The position numbers and the translations under genes were made by a program. A stretch of 27,899 bases of DNA from Pavlovales sp. CCMP2436 (taxonomy: Eukaryota > Haptophyta > Pavlovophyceae > Pavlovales), in assembly GCA_026770615.1 (NCBI GenBank), contig MU631482.1, positions 196,196 to 224,094 on the forward strand, in the 5' to 3' direction. Below the pieces are notes generated by a model. It did not search any database, had not been told where the DNA came from, and worked only from the letters and a program-made list of their open reading frames with translations. This document shows positions 1-10,043 of this stretch, piece after piece. Every line of letters begins with the position of its first letter. Within the stretch, counting starts at the first letter, position 1.

Positions 1-58
<58 letters not shown>
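1..58. repeat. TA dinucleotide microsatellite
   Basis: Almost uninterrupted alternating A and T from the window start. Several retroposon copies further on (families A and C) end in the same kind of TA run, so this could be the tail of an element cut by the window edge. No body of such an element is visible here. Confidence 0.9.
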
Positions 59-60
<2 letters not shown>

Positions 61-454
61 CATCGGCATCGCGCGCACCGGCGCCCCATCCAGCGCCGCC
101 GTATGTGAATCCTTTATACGTACCCCTGTGAACATGAACAAGGCGTGCAGCACGTGTGTGGTGTTGCAGCCCTTAGACCAGCTCGAATCCTCAGACAGTC
201 AGACCGCAAGCCAGGGTCCCCCTGCAGTCACTGCTGGAGCCAGGTCTCGGTTGCTACCGAACTTTAAAACTGCAATTGATTAAAATCAAGTTTACAGCTT
301 ACAGTACTTATTGCCTTTGTGAATCCCTCGCCTGTGGAGGATTCGCAAAGAACAGAGTCCCCCTGCAGTAATTTACTGGATTCGCTGACCGCCACTGCTG
401 CCTGCCTGTCTTTCTTTTAAGTAAGTCGTAGTTAAAAAGAGAGGAAAAAATTGC
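59..454. other. Intergenic stretch, no gene seen
   Basis: No reading frame or RNA gene can be supported. The 15-base phrase GTCCCCCTGCAGT plus flanking bases occurs twice (near 215 and 357), a small direct repeat. The segment near 170-210 faintly resembles the end of family A (GACAGTCAGAC), too weakly to call. Confidence 0.5.
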
Positions 455-584
455 GCTCAACTGTCGGCGAGCGCTTCAGATGCGTGCCTCGCTTCAGCTG
501 TCGGAGTACAGGCGCCATGCCCCTACGCCCCAGACAGGGGCTGCAAGTGGGGAGGCGTTAAAAGAACTATTATGTATAAAAAAA
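455..584 (+). repeat. Repeat family B, near full-length copy
   Basis: About 130 bp running from GCTCAACTGTCGGCG through CAGGCGCCATGCCCCTACGC and GGAGGCGTTAAAAGAACTAT to an A-rich tail. The same unit is present inverted at 15115-15255, and its 3' part occurs at 26505-26545 and 26641-26698. Copies share the A/T-rich 3' end and vary at the 5' end, which is how a short retroposon (SINE-like) behaves. On the minus strand it lies at the start of the intron after the exon that ends at 589, and its complement contains ACTTGCAG, a possible acceptor. I cannot name the family. Confidence 0.7.
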
Positions 585-588
585 GCAC

Positions 589-1384
589 CTGGTTTTCCTC
601 GCAGTTCATTGCTGCGAAGTGGAAGAACTGCGGGCGCGCACTTAGTTCGATATACTCCGTGCGCTGCACATTCGCGTCTGGCGCATACTCGTCCTCATAG
701 GTGAGCGAGGCGTTGGGCCCGGGCGAGGGGGTGAGCTCGATCACGTCGATGGCTTTCGCGAGCTTCTGCCGGCAGGTGAGCTGCGATGATACACGAGGGA
801 ACGGTGTTACACAGAGGTGGGTGGGTCATTGTAGACGATGCAGCAGTCACACTAGGGTCGCAAAGTTGCTACACGGGGTGTTGTTGCATTGGAGAGCGTC
901 GAAGTGCGCAGGGAAGAGTTCACTCGGTCGAAAATCGGGAAGAGTTCACGGTATGAAGATTCGGTGAAGTTAAAGGAATCGATCCAGTCTGAAAGAACCT
1001 GTGAAACAGCACTCAGAATCCTCGCCATGCGTTTTTCACCTGGCTATTGCGGTAGACGTGCCGCCACGAGCGCGTCTGATCGTAGAAGTGTTCGGAAAGG
1101 AAGATGGCGAGGACCTGCCCGGGCTGGTAGCCCCCGTGCGCGTTCACGCGCACCATCCCGGCCTCGTAGGCGAGCGTGTGCGCGAGGTCGTCGCGGGAGC
1201 GCTGGTTGCCGTGCTGCCGCCCGCACTCGCCGACGCACTGGAAGCAAAACTTGCCGATATAGGCCATGTCGCTGTCACCGTTGTGCGCGTACTGCGACAC
1301 CATCCCGTTGAAGTGCCGCTCCATCACCTTGCCATCGCAAAGCGCGATCAGCGTGAATCCCCAGGTCAGCGCGGCGGCTCTCAT
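589..1384 (-). CDS. Secretory-pathway protein, two 5' exons (possible GOST-type luminal domain)
   Basis: Exon 1 runs 1384 to 1040 (115 codons) from an ATG and ends CAG before GTGAAA. Exon 2 runs 780 to 589 (64 codons), follows an ATCGCAG acceptor and ends CAG before GTGC. Both junctions are phase 0, so the 179-residue join is consistent. The N-terminus (MRAAALTWGFTLIALC) looks like a signal peptide. A cysteine cluster (CFQCVGECG) follows at about residues 48-56, and exon 2 has RPQFFHFAAMNCEEN near its end. The latter and the overall pattern recall the luminal part of GOST/GPR107-TMEM87-type seven-helix proteins, but that is a weak resemblance. No transmembrane part is visible. The gene either continues through the B-containing intron after 589 or is truncated there. 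Confidence 0.55.
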
Positions 1385-1896
1385 CGTCCTCGAATCCCAG
1401 CCAGTGCCGCGAACGCCGACCGCGGCGAACGAGAAAGCTCAAGCTGGACGCTCGAATCCCAGGCCGGGCAGCTCGTTTTTAAAATTCATTGAGCCGGGAT
1501 CTGAGATTTGTATTCCTACCAGGCTGAGCGCGCCTAGAATTGCCTAAAGAGAGACTTCCTTTCAAGGCCCGAGACCGGGATCTCTGAGCGTGCTCCCAAC
1601 ACAAAGGCAGCCCCGAAAGCTTCAACAATCTCAGCCAGGATTCTCGAGGCACACGGGTATGAGGCTACGCAGCTCGCTGGGACGCAATGGCGGTAATGTT
1701 CCTTGGCGGTGCGACGAGCAAGCATCGTTTCGCGTGCCCGGGCAACCAGTCGCCGACCTACCTGAATCACAATGGGTGGGCAATAAATCCGTGAACCAGC
1801 CCCGTGTTTTTTTTTAACACTAAGGCGTTCGCTACGTGGCACGCTACGATGTGCGGCTCGGTGCGAAGTTGGTGCGTTGCCGCCCACCCACTCACT
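1385..1896. other. Intergenic or upstream region, no gene seen
   Basis: This lies upstream of the minus-strand gene that starts at 1384. The phrase CTCGAATCCCAG occurs twice (about 1390 and 1452). Reading frames here are short or low-complexity and have no recognisable protein. No promoter motif could be assigned. Confidence 0.4.
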
Positions 1897-1980
1897 TGCA
1901 CACTCACTCACACACGCACGCACACACACGCACGCACGCACATGCACGCACACGCACATGTACGTACATATACACGCACC
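1897..1980. repeat. CA/CACG microsatellite
   Basis: Imperfect alternation of CA, CACG and CACT units ending in a short TACGTACATATACACG stretch. The apparent open frames across it (His/Thr-rich on one strand, Val/Cys-rich on the other) are products of the repeat and are not called as genes. Confidence 0.9.
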
Positions 1981-2046
1981 GCCGCCCCCGGCCCACGCTC
2001 CCCCATCCATTCCACCCTCCCGAGCAAATCTAGAGTCGGCACATGA

Positions 2047-2940
2047 CCGCTAATCTCTACGGACATGCGCTGCTTATTGCTCGGTACAGAAGGCCGCCCA
2101 AGTTGGGCGGCGCCGTGTTGTTATTCACCGTCTCTGCCGGTTATCGGCTTGCTGGTCACCACAACTCAAACACATTCAAGCCTCTGCAAGACTGCACCCC
2201 CCTGTACATGAAAGCACCCGCGGACTGTCGGGGGGAGGGGGAGGGGGGGGGTGCACGCCAAAGCCATTGAAGATCAATCCATGCACCACTCAGATGTATA
2301 ATGACGAGAACTTAACAACTCTACCAACTCTGAGGCTAACGGCACGCCACTCTCCCACGCACAATGTCACTGCCCGACCCCACCGTTGAACCCCCTCTCA
2401 CTGCCTGGCGTAACGTGCGGGATGAAGAGCTCTCCCACATTATCACAAGCGGTCGCGCTGCAGTTGTGACACACGCAAGAGACATGCACCACCAACTGAT
2501 CCGTAACGTACGCCAAAGGGCCCACGAGCCATATCTCACTCTCTACCATGTCTGATCAAACGCGCCCGCTCCCTCCCTCCTCCCCACCTCCTCCAGCCAA
2601 CCATCGGCATCTCCGCGCTGACGTCCACCGGCCTCACCCTCCACCGGCTTCACCCCGGCAAGACGAGCGTCCCCGCCAAACGGCAACTACAGCCGGAGCA
2701 ACGAAGGGCTTTCCGCCCAGGCAACCCTCGTGCCCGGCAGCAAGGAACCTCACACGCGAACCCCCCCCCCAAGCGAACCCAGTGAACCTCCCTTGAGCGA
2801 ATCCCCCTCGCCCCTCTGATTCTACCATCGTGACGCGCACACGCACTAAGACAGTGATCTGTTGCATGAATCGGTCTGAACGCCCGATTTTGCCTCATGA
2901 GGCCATTGTGAGTGTATCGAAAATCAATGCTCCAAAGCTG
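2047..2940. other. Low-complexity region, no convincing gene
   Basis: It holds G-runs near 2230-2250 and C-runs near 2760. A 63-codon plus-strand frame (2364-2555) overlaps an 82-codon proline-rich frame (2548-2796). Neither has a recognisable domain, splice evidence or codon bias that would separate it from chance, so both are left as unsupported. Confidence 0.4.
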
Positions 2941-3502
2941 CAACTATGATTATGGTTCATATAAATTAGCTTACGGCATCCGAATCCTTCATAGTTAATT
3001 AAATTTGATGTATTTAATTCAAGCGCCTTGTTTCCGGCTTCCTCATCATCATATGGGGGCCAGAGCCCACTGAGGCCAAAATCGAATTAATAAAGATTTT
3101 GTCAGATAAGTCTGCAATTCTAGCATACGCATCTATAAAATAAATAAAAAATAGTTGTGCTGAGAAGTTATCGTTAATAATAATAGCTACCGTGATTTAT
3201 TTAAAAAAATAAATAATTACATATTGGGCCGGGTCAAAATGGTGGCGTTTTGGGCTTTGGCTATAAAGCGTGGCTATTACTTCGATTCAGCGTCTAGTCT
3301 GCCTAGCACCCGACCCCTAGGAGGTTTTTATGGCATGAACGTATTTTTTTTACGTGGTTTCACCCCTAAGCTATTATATATGAATTATTAGTAATTAGTT
3401 ATAAGTATTTACTATAACTAACTATAAATTAGCAAATAATTTAAATAACTTGATATTAACTAAGTTTTATGATTTTTCTAAATTATTCTAACTGTAAGCG
3501 AG
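2941..3502. other. AT-rich island downstream of the minus-strand gene
   Basis: Strongly AT-rich DNA with many short A/T runs and no open frame of interest. Near 3396-3420 the arms TAGTTATA and TATAACTA form a small inverted repeat. The island follows the stop of the 3503-6840 gene, so its 3' UTR should begin here. No single polyadenylation signal stands out. Confidence 0.5.
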
Positions 3503-6500
3503 TCAGAACAGCACCAGGCAGTCCGTGCTCCCGGCGCGGAAGACGTCAAAGGAGGGCAGAGTCTGCGGGCTGTTGGGCTCGTAGTCATCGAATTGGATCG
3601 AGACGAGGTACTTCTGCGCGGCGGTCACCTTGCCGAAGGACCAGACCCCGTCGAACGCCACCTTGACGCAGGCGTGGCGCTTTACACGGCTCGGCAGTAG
3701 CGCAGGCGGGGCGGAGACGAGACGGTCGCGCGGGTATGCCTGCGTGCCCGCACTGCCGCCCTCTAGCTCGACCGTCACGCCCTGCTCGGAGACCTCGCGC
3801 ACCGTGCCCACAAGCCAGGTAGACTCGTCGTCCGCGGGGGGCTCGACAAGCACACTCTCACCGTCGCAGAGCACCTTGGCCACGAGCGCGTTGACGTACT
3901 CGTCGACAGCGCTGCGAGCGGCTTCCTCCTCTGCGGTCACTGCGTCGAGCTCGGCGATGCACTCCTTCAGCTCGTGGCTCGGCTCTGCACCGTCGACGGT
4001 GAAGTTGGAGTACACCAACCAGTCGGCCGGCCAGCTCTGGCCCTCCTCCCCGGGCGCCCACTCGGCCAAGTACTCGCGCTGGCCCGTGACCTCGTTGAAC
4101 CTGACGTCGAGGAACGAGTCGATCTCGTAGGCGCGCTCCGCACGGCGCTTACGTTTGCCACCGGCGGCGCCGGCGACGCGCGGCCCGGATGCAGCCTTGG
4201 CGTTCGCCGCCACGTCGAGCTCCTCCGACGTGCAGTCCATCGCCAACTGCCCGTGCGCCTCGACGAGCCAGGCCGCCAAGCGGCGGAGGAGCGGGCCCTT
4301 GGCCGGGTTGACGACCTCCTTCCGGCCGTCGAGCAGCTTGAAAGCCATCCGCTGCTCCTTGAGCAGCGCGACACTCATCGAAAGTAGCGCGCGCACGGTT
4401 GTCACGCGCGTGGAGGCGAGCCGCACCACCAGCTGCGCATGCTCGTCCGCCCTGCGCTTCGACGCCTCGGCGCGCGCGCGCGCAGCAGCGGGATGGTAAG
4501 CAGCCCAGACGCGCGCAGGGCGTCAACGGCCGTGCCCATCACGCGCGCACGCTTCTTGCCCTCGCGGCGGGCGACCTCCATCCTAACCGCCATCGCCTCG
4601 ACCGGGAGCTTGAGGAGCCACAGCGCGGACTTGTTGCGCGCGGCAGCCGCCCGAATGCCGATGTTCTCGGGGCGTGCGCCCAGCATCGATGCGAACGTGT
4701 CTTTGACTGCGCCCTGGCAGCTCTCGACTGCGTTGCCCGTAAAGAACGCGTTCGCGAGCTTGGTCGCCTGGGCTCGCGTGATGGTTGCGAGCTCGCCACC
4801 AGCCCGCTTCCAAGCGGGGTCCTCGGGGTTAATCGCCACCTGCTGAAAGCGGCAGGTGTGGTGCCAGAACACCTCGGAGAACTTGCCGAAGGCGAGCTCG
4901 ACGAGCGCCTTGACGACCTGGTTGATCACGAAGACCGATGAGTGCTTCCCGCGCCGCTCCCAGCTCGCCACCGACGCGATCGCCGACGTGAGCGTCGCGG
5001 GCGGGCTACGGAAGCCGTCCAGCTCGAAGATGGCGGTCTCGCCCTTGAAGACGGCTGTTGAGTCCACGGCGGCGTCCTGCGTCCACAGGAAAATCTGCTG
5101 GACCACCACCGGTAGCATCAACGCGCCCTCCACGCCCTCACCCTCGACCACCTCGAAGGCTGCGAGCGACGGCGTGTAGACTGAGCCCGCGACGATGGCA
5201 GCTGCGGTGACGGCGGCCTTGTGCGGCGCACTCCGCAGGCCCTTAGGCTTGAGGTCGCGCTTCGTCGGCCTGACGATGCGCGCTAAGCCGTCGCGCTCCT
5301 CCCGCACGGCCAGCTCGGAGGCGATCTCGGCCAGCTGCGAGCTGAGCGCCGCCCGCTCCTTGGCGTGCACCTCTCGGAGGGCCTCAAGTAGAGATGAACG
5401 CTCGCCGCCCTCGAGCTGGCAGCGCACGAGCTCCTTCTCGACGGCGCCCCGGCCAAGGTCGCTCTGCCGCGCCTGCTTGTCGTGCAGGTTGCTCTCCGTC
5501 TTCAGCAGCTTGGCCGACGACTTGCTCGAGGCCAGCGCGCTCTCCGCCGCAGCGAGCCTGTGCTCCAGGCCGGCGATCGTGCGTGCTGCGTCGACGCGGC
5601 CGAGTTTCGCGCACACCTCGAGCTGCGTCGCCAGCTTCGCTGCGCGCTTGTCGGCGCTCTCAGCCTGTAGAGCATTGGCAGCAGCGTTGCGCTCCTCGAC
5701 CACGAGCCGCCGCGTCAACTGGGTGGCGTCGCGGGTCGCAGCCTCAGCCGCCGCCGTGGCAGCAGTGGCCTTGTCCTTGGCCACGAGCAGCTTCGCACAC
5801 GCGTCGGCGAACTTGACCTCTAAGTCGTCCCGCTCGCGCGTGAGCGCCTTGATCTCTTTGCACTCGCGCGCGAGCTGCCGCACGCTCTGCCGCGCGCTCT
5901 CTGTCACCTGCTCTGCCAGGGCCTTGTCGTGCGCTGCCTCGAGCTTGAGCATCTCGCTCCGCAGGGCGGCGGGCTCGCGGTCGGAGTGCACCTTCTCCCT
6001 CTCGGCGATGCCCTGCTGCTCCCGCGCCACGCCAACCTTCTTGTTGAACTCCTCACGTGCCTCCTTGATGGCCGCCTTGGCGCCCTTGTTGGCCTCGCGC
6101 TCGCACGCACCGGCGCGCTTGCAGGCGGCCGCCTCGGCCGCCTCGGCGAGCTTGCGGTGCGTCACCTCGGGAGCGAGCTCGGCCTCCAAGGCGTCGCGCT
6201 GCGCCGTCACCTCGGCCACCTGCCACGTCAGCTCGATCACCGCCTCGTACCCGCCGACCGGCATCCCGATTTGGCGCTGCGGCACTGGCGTGCGCGCGCT
6301 CGTCGCGCTGATCGGCAATGCTGCCGCCGCTGCCGGCGTCGCCGCTGCCGGAGCAGAGCAGCAGAGCAGCTCGAGCGCCGCCCGCGAGCAGCCCGAGAAG
6401 GCCTTGGCTTCGCGCTTCATCTGCATCTCAACGTTCTTGCCGATCTGCACGAACGACGCGTCCTTGCCCAGTCTCGAAGGGTACCCGAGATGGTCCACGA

Positions 6501-6840
6501 GCGCGAAGCCAAAGGCGGCGTGGAGGTAAGTGAGGCCCGCCGCCTTGAGCGCCTCGAACTGCTCGACCTTGAGCGCAGCGTGCACGGTGTGCGTGGCCTT
6601 GTACACCTCCTTGACCGTCTCGAGGTCGAGCTCGGCGGGCTGGCCCGAGCGGTCGTGTGCCTCTCAGTCGAGGACGATCGCGTAGAGCGCAGCCTCCGCC
6701 CGCTCGGGCACAGTCTGCTCAAGCAACGCGCGCTCGCCCCCGGGTCCATCAAAACCCCCGTTTGTACCCACCTCGAGGCCCGGGCCCGGGAGCTGCGCGG
6801 AGAGCAGCGAGGCTGCCACGCTCGACGAGGCTCCCGCCAT
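3503..6840 (-). pseudogene. Coiled-coil protein with chromo/Tudor-like C-terminus, frame broken twice
   Basis: From an ATG at 6840 the minus strand is open for 58 codons, meets TGA (6666-6664), then stays open in the same frame to the CG run at about 4470-4483. There it must change frame by two bases to continue to the stop at 3503, about 1,110 codons in all. The middle third is rich in Ala, Glu, Lys and Arg with heptad character (roughly 5300-6200), a long coiled coil. A basic GGKRKRRAERAYE segment precedes a chromodomain-like stretch (YEIDSFLDVRFNEVTGQREY...W) near 4120-4000, and the last 120 residues resemble a Tudor-like barrel (VKVAFDGVWSFGKVTA). These domain ideas rest on pattern only; I do not recognise the family. 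An intron spanning the TGA or sequence errors could make it a working gene. Uninterrupted coding over 3 kb suggests any decay is recent. Confidence 0.6.
4470..4483. repeat. CG dinucleotide run at the frame change
   Basis: Seven CG units inside the minus-strand reading frame. Upstream and downstream of it the protein is read in frames that differ by two bases, exactly the effect of gaining one CG unit. It is a classic slippage site, in the cell or in sequencing. Confidence 0.8.
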
Positions 6841-7153
6841 TACCCACGTGGACGACTGTGTAGCACGCGAGCCGAGGTGTGGAGTTCCGTGTTCGCCCCC
6901 GGTAGCACTGGGCCCGCACTCGATCGAAGTGCGAACGTTTGAATCCGTTCAAACGGCCACTGGTTACGCGCGCCACCGAACTTTTCGAGGCCAACGGCCC
7001 ACTGGCGGGGTCGAAAGGCCCGGAGATCTGGCTCGAAGTCCCGATGTGACGTCCGGACGACATCCAGCATGGCACTCGATACGGCAGCCGCGGCGGCGAG
7101 AGGAGGGGCGAGACGGCCGTCAAACGCCCGTTTTGGCAGGGCCGTCAACCTTC

Positions 7154-7191
7154 GGCCGAATAAAAAGTTTTATTCGCGGCCTTATTCGGCC
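7154..7191. other. Nested palindrome with AATAAA-like arms
   Basis: Outer arms GGCCGAATAA (7154-7163) and TTATTCGGCC (7182-7191) match perfectly. Inner arms CGAATAAAA (7157-7165) and TTTTATTCG (7168-7176) also match perfectly around AG, so two alternative hairpins compete. It lies about 310 bp upstream of the ATG at 6840. It could be a transposon end, a regulatory hairpin or a transcript end on either strand. Nothing decides between these. Confidence 0.7.
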
Positions 7192-7266
7192 AAAGCTCTT
7201 GAAAAAAGCAAAATGACGGCCGGAAAATCAAAAACTAAATCACTGGCCCCCCTAAACATCCACCAC

Positions 7267-7350
7267 TTCGGCGTAGGGCGTAGGAGCCTGCGTCGGAGCG
7301 CTAAGATCAGCCTGCCTTGAACTTGAAACGTACCGCCAGCCCGAACCCCC
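7267..7350 (-). repeat. Repeat family D, inverted copy
   Basis: The complement reads GGGTTCGGGCTGGCGGT, then CAAGTTCAAG, then GCTCCGACGCAGGCTCCTAC. A matching copy lies on the plus strand at 13350-13424, and a short piece (TTCTGGCTGGTGGTGTTTC) at about 22350. The two long copies point towards each other's opposite strand and bracket 7.35-13.35 kb, which includes the sulfotransferase gene. Confidence 0.75.
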
Positions 7351-7952
7351 CTACATTTTTAATTGAATTCCGTCATCAATTCAATTAAGTAATACATATA
7401 ATTGACTAGTTAGTTACGCGCTGTTAATGTTAAATAAATGATATCTACTAACTAAGTCTAAGATCAGCTTGAACGTGACACAGTGTCGGCGTCTAGGCGT
7501 CACTTTAACAGTTTTATGTCATGCTTTACCTTTTAACTTTTTTAGGACAGAGCTCCGAGCAGGCGATTTTGTTTGGCCTTGGACATAGTTTGGGCTTTCT
7601 CGAAGATGGCTTTCACGTCCTGTAGTCTCATCATATATTAATGACGGAGAACTCTGGCTGGTGGTCTAGCGGTTTGTGTCATTTATTCAGCTCGGTCGAC
7701 CTCTCATTTTCTGACGGGTCACCGTGATGAATATGAAATAAATTCTATTGGCGGATCTTAATCGAGTTTTATATTATCATGTACAGTGACTCTGGCTGGC
7801 CTGACTACAGAAGTACTGCATACTCCTGCTGGTGGCCTGACTGAAGGGGACAAATGTATAGAACGATCCAACTCCGTCCAAGGACCCAACTCTCCACGGC
7901 CAACTCTAGTTCGGCTAGAGCGTCTCGAGGAGTGTCGGACGGAGGTGTATTG
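7351..7952. other. AT-rich intergenic region with short D-like pieces
   Basis: No gene is seen. The phrase CTCTGGCTGG occurs near 7650 and 7790 and recalls family D; GCTGGTGGCCTGAC follows near 7830. Otherwise it is AT-rich spacer. Confidence 0.45.
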
Positions 7953-8960
7953 TCACGCTGAACGAGCGGGCGGACTTCGCGCCGCGACGAGTTGGACGGA
8001 GAGTTGGATCGTTGGTAGAAGACTGACGTTGGCCGCGGCGGAAGAAGCGCGGCCAATGAGATCGCGCGGGTTCACGGCCTGCATCGTAGAGAGAGAGCAG
8101 AGGGACGAACGAGAAGACGTATACGCCGAAGACGAGAATATCGCCGACGAGAGTAGCTTGCGGCAGCTCAGCGAGGTTGCCAATTCGGCGGGGACGTCCT
8201 TGAGGTGCAGCAGCTCCGCAGCGCTGGCCGGCTTCGCGCTCGGGCTCGCCTGCGCACCGCACTCGAGGTCGCAGTTCAGTACGGCGCGCATCGCCGCGAA
8301 GTCCTGGCGCTCGAGGTCATCCAACCGCGATGAGGTACTTGCGAGCCCTGCTACCACGCCGAGCGTCATGGCGATCCGGCACGCGGCGGCTGTGCCGGTG
8401 CGATCCAGCTGCGTGACAGTGCGCCCGAGGAAGCGCCTCAAAATCCCCCGCGACTCGACGAGCGGCTGCTTGCGAAGCAGAGCGCGCGCCTCCGCGTCCA
8501 CGCCAACCGGCTTGGAGAATGCGAGCTGCACGGCGCCCTCGCAACGGTCACTGCACTCTTCAGTACCGTCAGTCAGCGAGGGCGAAGCCAGCGTGCTCGT
8601 CAGCGTACTCGTCGAGAAGAGGCCGCGCAGTATCTTGTGCTTGTGGCTTTCATACTCCTCCTTGGTGATGAGCCGCTCGCGCAGCGCCTCGTTCAGGACG
8701 CGCGGCCGGCTCATCGCCGCAAAAAGGCAGCGCATTAACGCTTCTTTGTGGCTATCGTACACCCCCTGCGTGATGAGCGCAGCGGCCAGCGCCTCTTGAG
8801 GACACGAAGCCGGCTCGTCGCCGCACGCTCGAGAACCTCGTCCCCCCTCTGCTTGGCGAACGGCGGGCTGCAAAGCTGCGGGCACGAGCGGGAGCCGGCA
8901 GGAACAACGCGTTGATGGCGATGGGCGCTTGGTCCGTGCGATACCAGGCGAACGGCGGCT
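7953..8960 (-). pseudogene. Decayed repeat-protein gene with EEYESHK-type units
   Basis: The minus strand is open for 310 codons from about 8885 to 7953. Near its start are two similar units, LITQGVYDSHKEALMRCLF and LITKEEYESHKHKILRGLF, about 37 residues apart and joined by a MSRPRVLNEALRE-like linker. A third linker-like piece (ATSRLRVL) lies just upstream in another frame, near 8810-8830, so a one-base loss seems to have split the array. The rest is Ala/Ser/Arg-rich with a possible hydrophobic stretch (ACRIAMTLGVVAGLA). The function is unknown. An antisense frame of similar length exists at 7786-8799, but only the minus strand shows repeat units. No clear start codon or splice pattern was found upstream. 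Confidence 0.45.
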
Positions 8961-9321
8961 AGATGTGCGGCCGTTCTGCGATGGGGTATTTGTGGTTCGT
9001 ATTAATCACGCACTCACTATTCGTCAAACGCACTCACTTTGAAAGTCAACCACAAAGAACAAGCCGGCTTGGGGCTTCGAGTCCGCCTGCAGCTGAGTCT
9101 GGCGCGAGGCCGCGAGCGCATCTCGACCATCTCATCGGCGTACAGTATGTTTACATAATAAATCCCGACACCTATAACTACATTTTAACTGGTACATGTT
9201 GTCCAATTTCACTTGGTCGGAGACGGAGACGGTGAGATGGCGGTGACGACGGGAGAAAGTCTGGAGGCGGAGATTCTAGACCTTGCGCTCGAAGCAGACT
9301 TTCCCAACCAGTACAGACGAA

Positions 9322-9408
9322 GGCACGTGCCCACTGCAGTACAGGCGAGTGGGCACCGCGCGCGGCGGCCCTTCAGTGCGGGCGTCCCACTAGCTTTGGC
9401 ACGTGCCC
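9322..9408. promoter_or_regulatory. Paired G-box-like palindromes upstream of the sulfotransferase gene
   Basis: GGCACGTGCC occurs at 9322-9331 and again at 9399-9408, each followed by CACTG. CACGTG is the core bound by bZIP and bHLH factors in many eukaryotes. The sites are 190-280 bp before the ATG at 9599. Function is inferred from position and motif only; they might equally be parts of a degenerate 77-bp duplication. Confidence 0.35.
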
Positions 9409-9598
9409 ACTGGAACACGGGCAGGTGGCCAAGCGGGCAGCCCGCGTCCTCATAGCCAGCGTCACACAGCCACAGCCCGCGCGCCCTGCTCGCCGCCAGT
9501 TTAAAAAAGAACGGCCAGCTCTAAGCACCGTCGAAGGAGCGGAGCCGAGGCGCTAGCTCGGGTCGAGCCGAGGACTGGACCTCGCCATCGAGCACGCC

Positions 9599-10004
9599 AT
9601 GCTCAACGCGCTCTCGCTGCTCGCGCTCGCCGTTTGGACGTATGACCCCGCGTGGGTCGCGCGCCACTCGCGGGACCACGACGTGATCGCACGCGCCGTC
9701 GCGCCTGACATCTTCCCGCCCGCTATCTTCCCGCCCGGCGTCCCACTCGACGGCCCGCCCCTTAATGGCTCGGCGCAGTTCAAGAACCCGTGCTGGCACG
9801 AGCAGGGCCAGCTACGATGCCTGCCGGCCTTCTACCTCGTCGGCGGCTTTCAGTGCGGCGTGACCGACCTGGGCATCCGACTCGCAGCGCTCAGGTATAT
9901 ATATCCGATTGAATTAAAATATCGTAGCAGGCAATGGGCAACGCAGCGCTCAGGCCAGCACAACTCACAGGACAGCCAGACGCTAGCTTGAATCTCTATC
10001 AGTA

Positions 10005-10043
<39 letters not shown>

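Noticed and set aside
1804..2046. His/Thr-rich peptides encoded in the CA repeat
   Set aside because: Open frames over CA microsatellites lack stops by composition. No start context or domain supports translation.
5195..6529. 444-codon plus-strand open frame (and another at 5929-6942)
   Set aside because: They are antisense shadows of the GC-rich coiled-coil gene on the minus strand. Their Ala/Ser/Arg composition follows from the complementary Glu/Ala/Leu codons, and no domain is visible.
6664..6666. TGA read as selenocysteine or a recoded sense codon
   Set aside because: No selenocysteine context (Cys-like catalytic site) is seen, other genes here end in TGA normally, and the second lesion in the same gene fits decay or error better.
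7786..8799. 337-codon plus-strand open frame
   Set aside because: Antisense to the minus-strand frame that has recognisable repeat units. Its own composition is Ser/Arg-rich and featureless.
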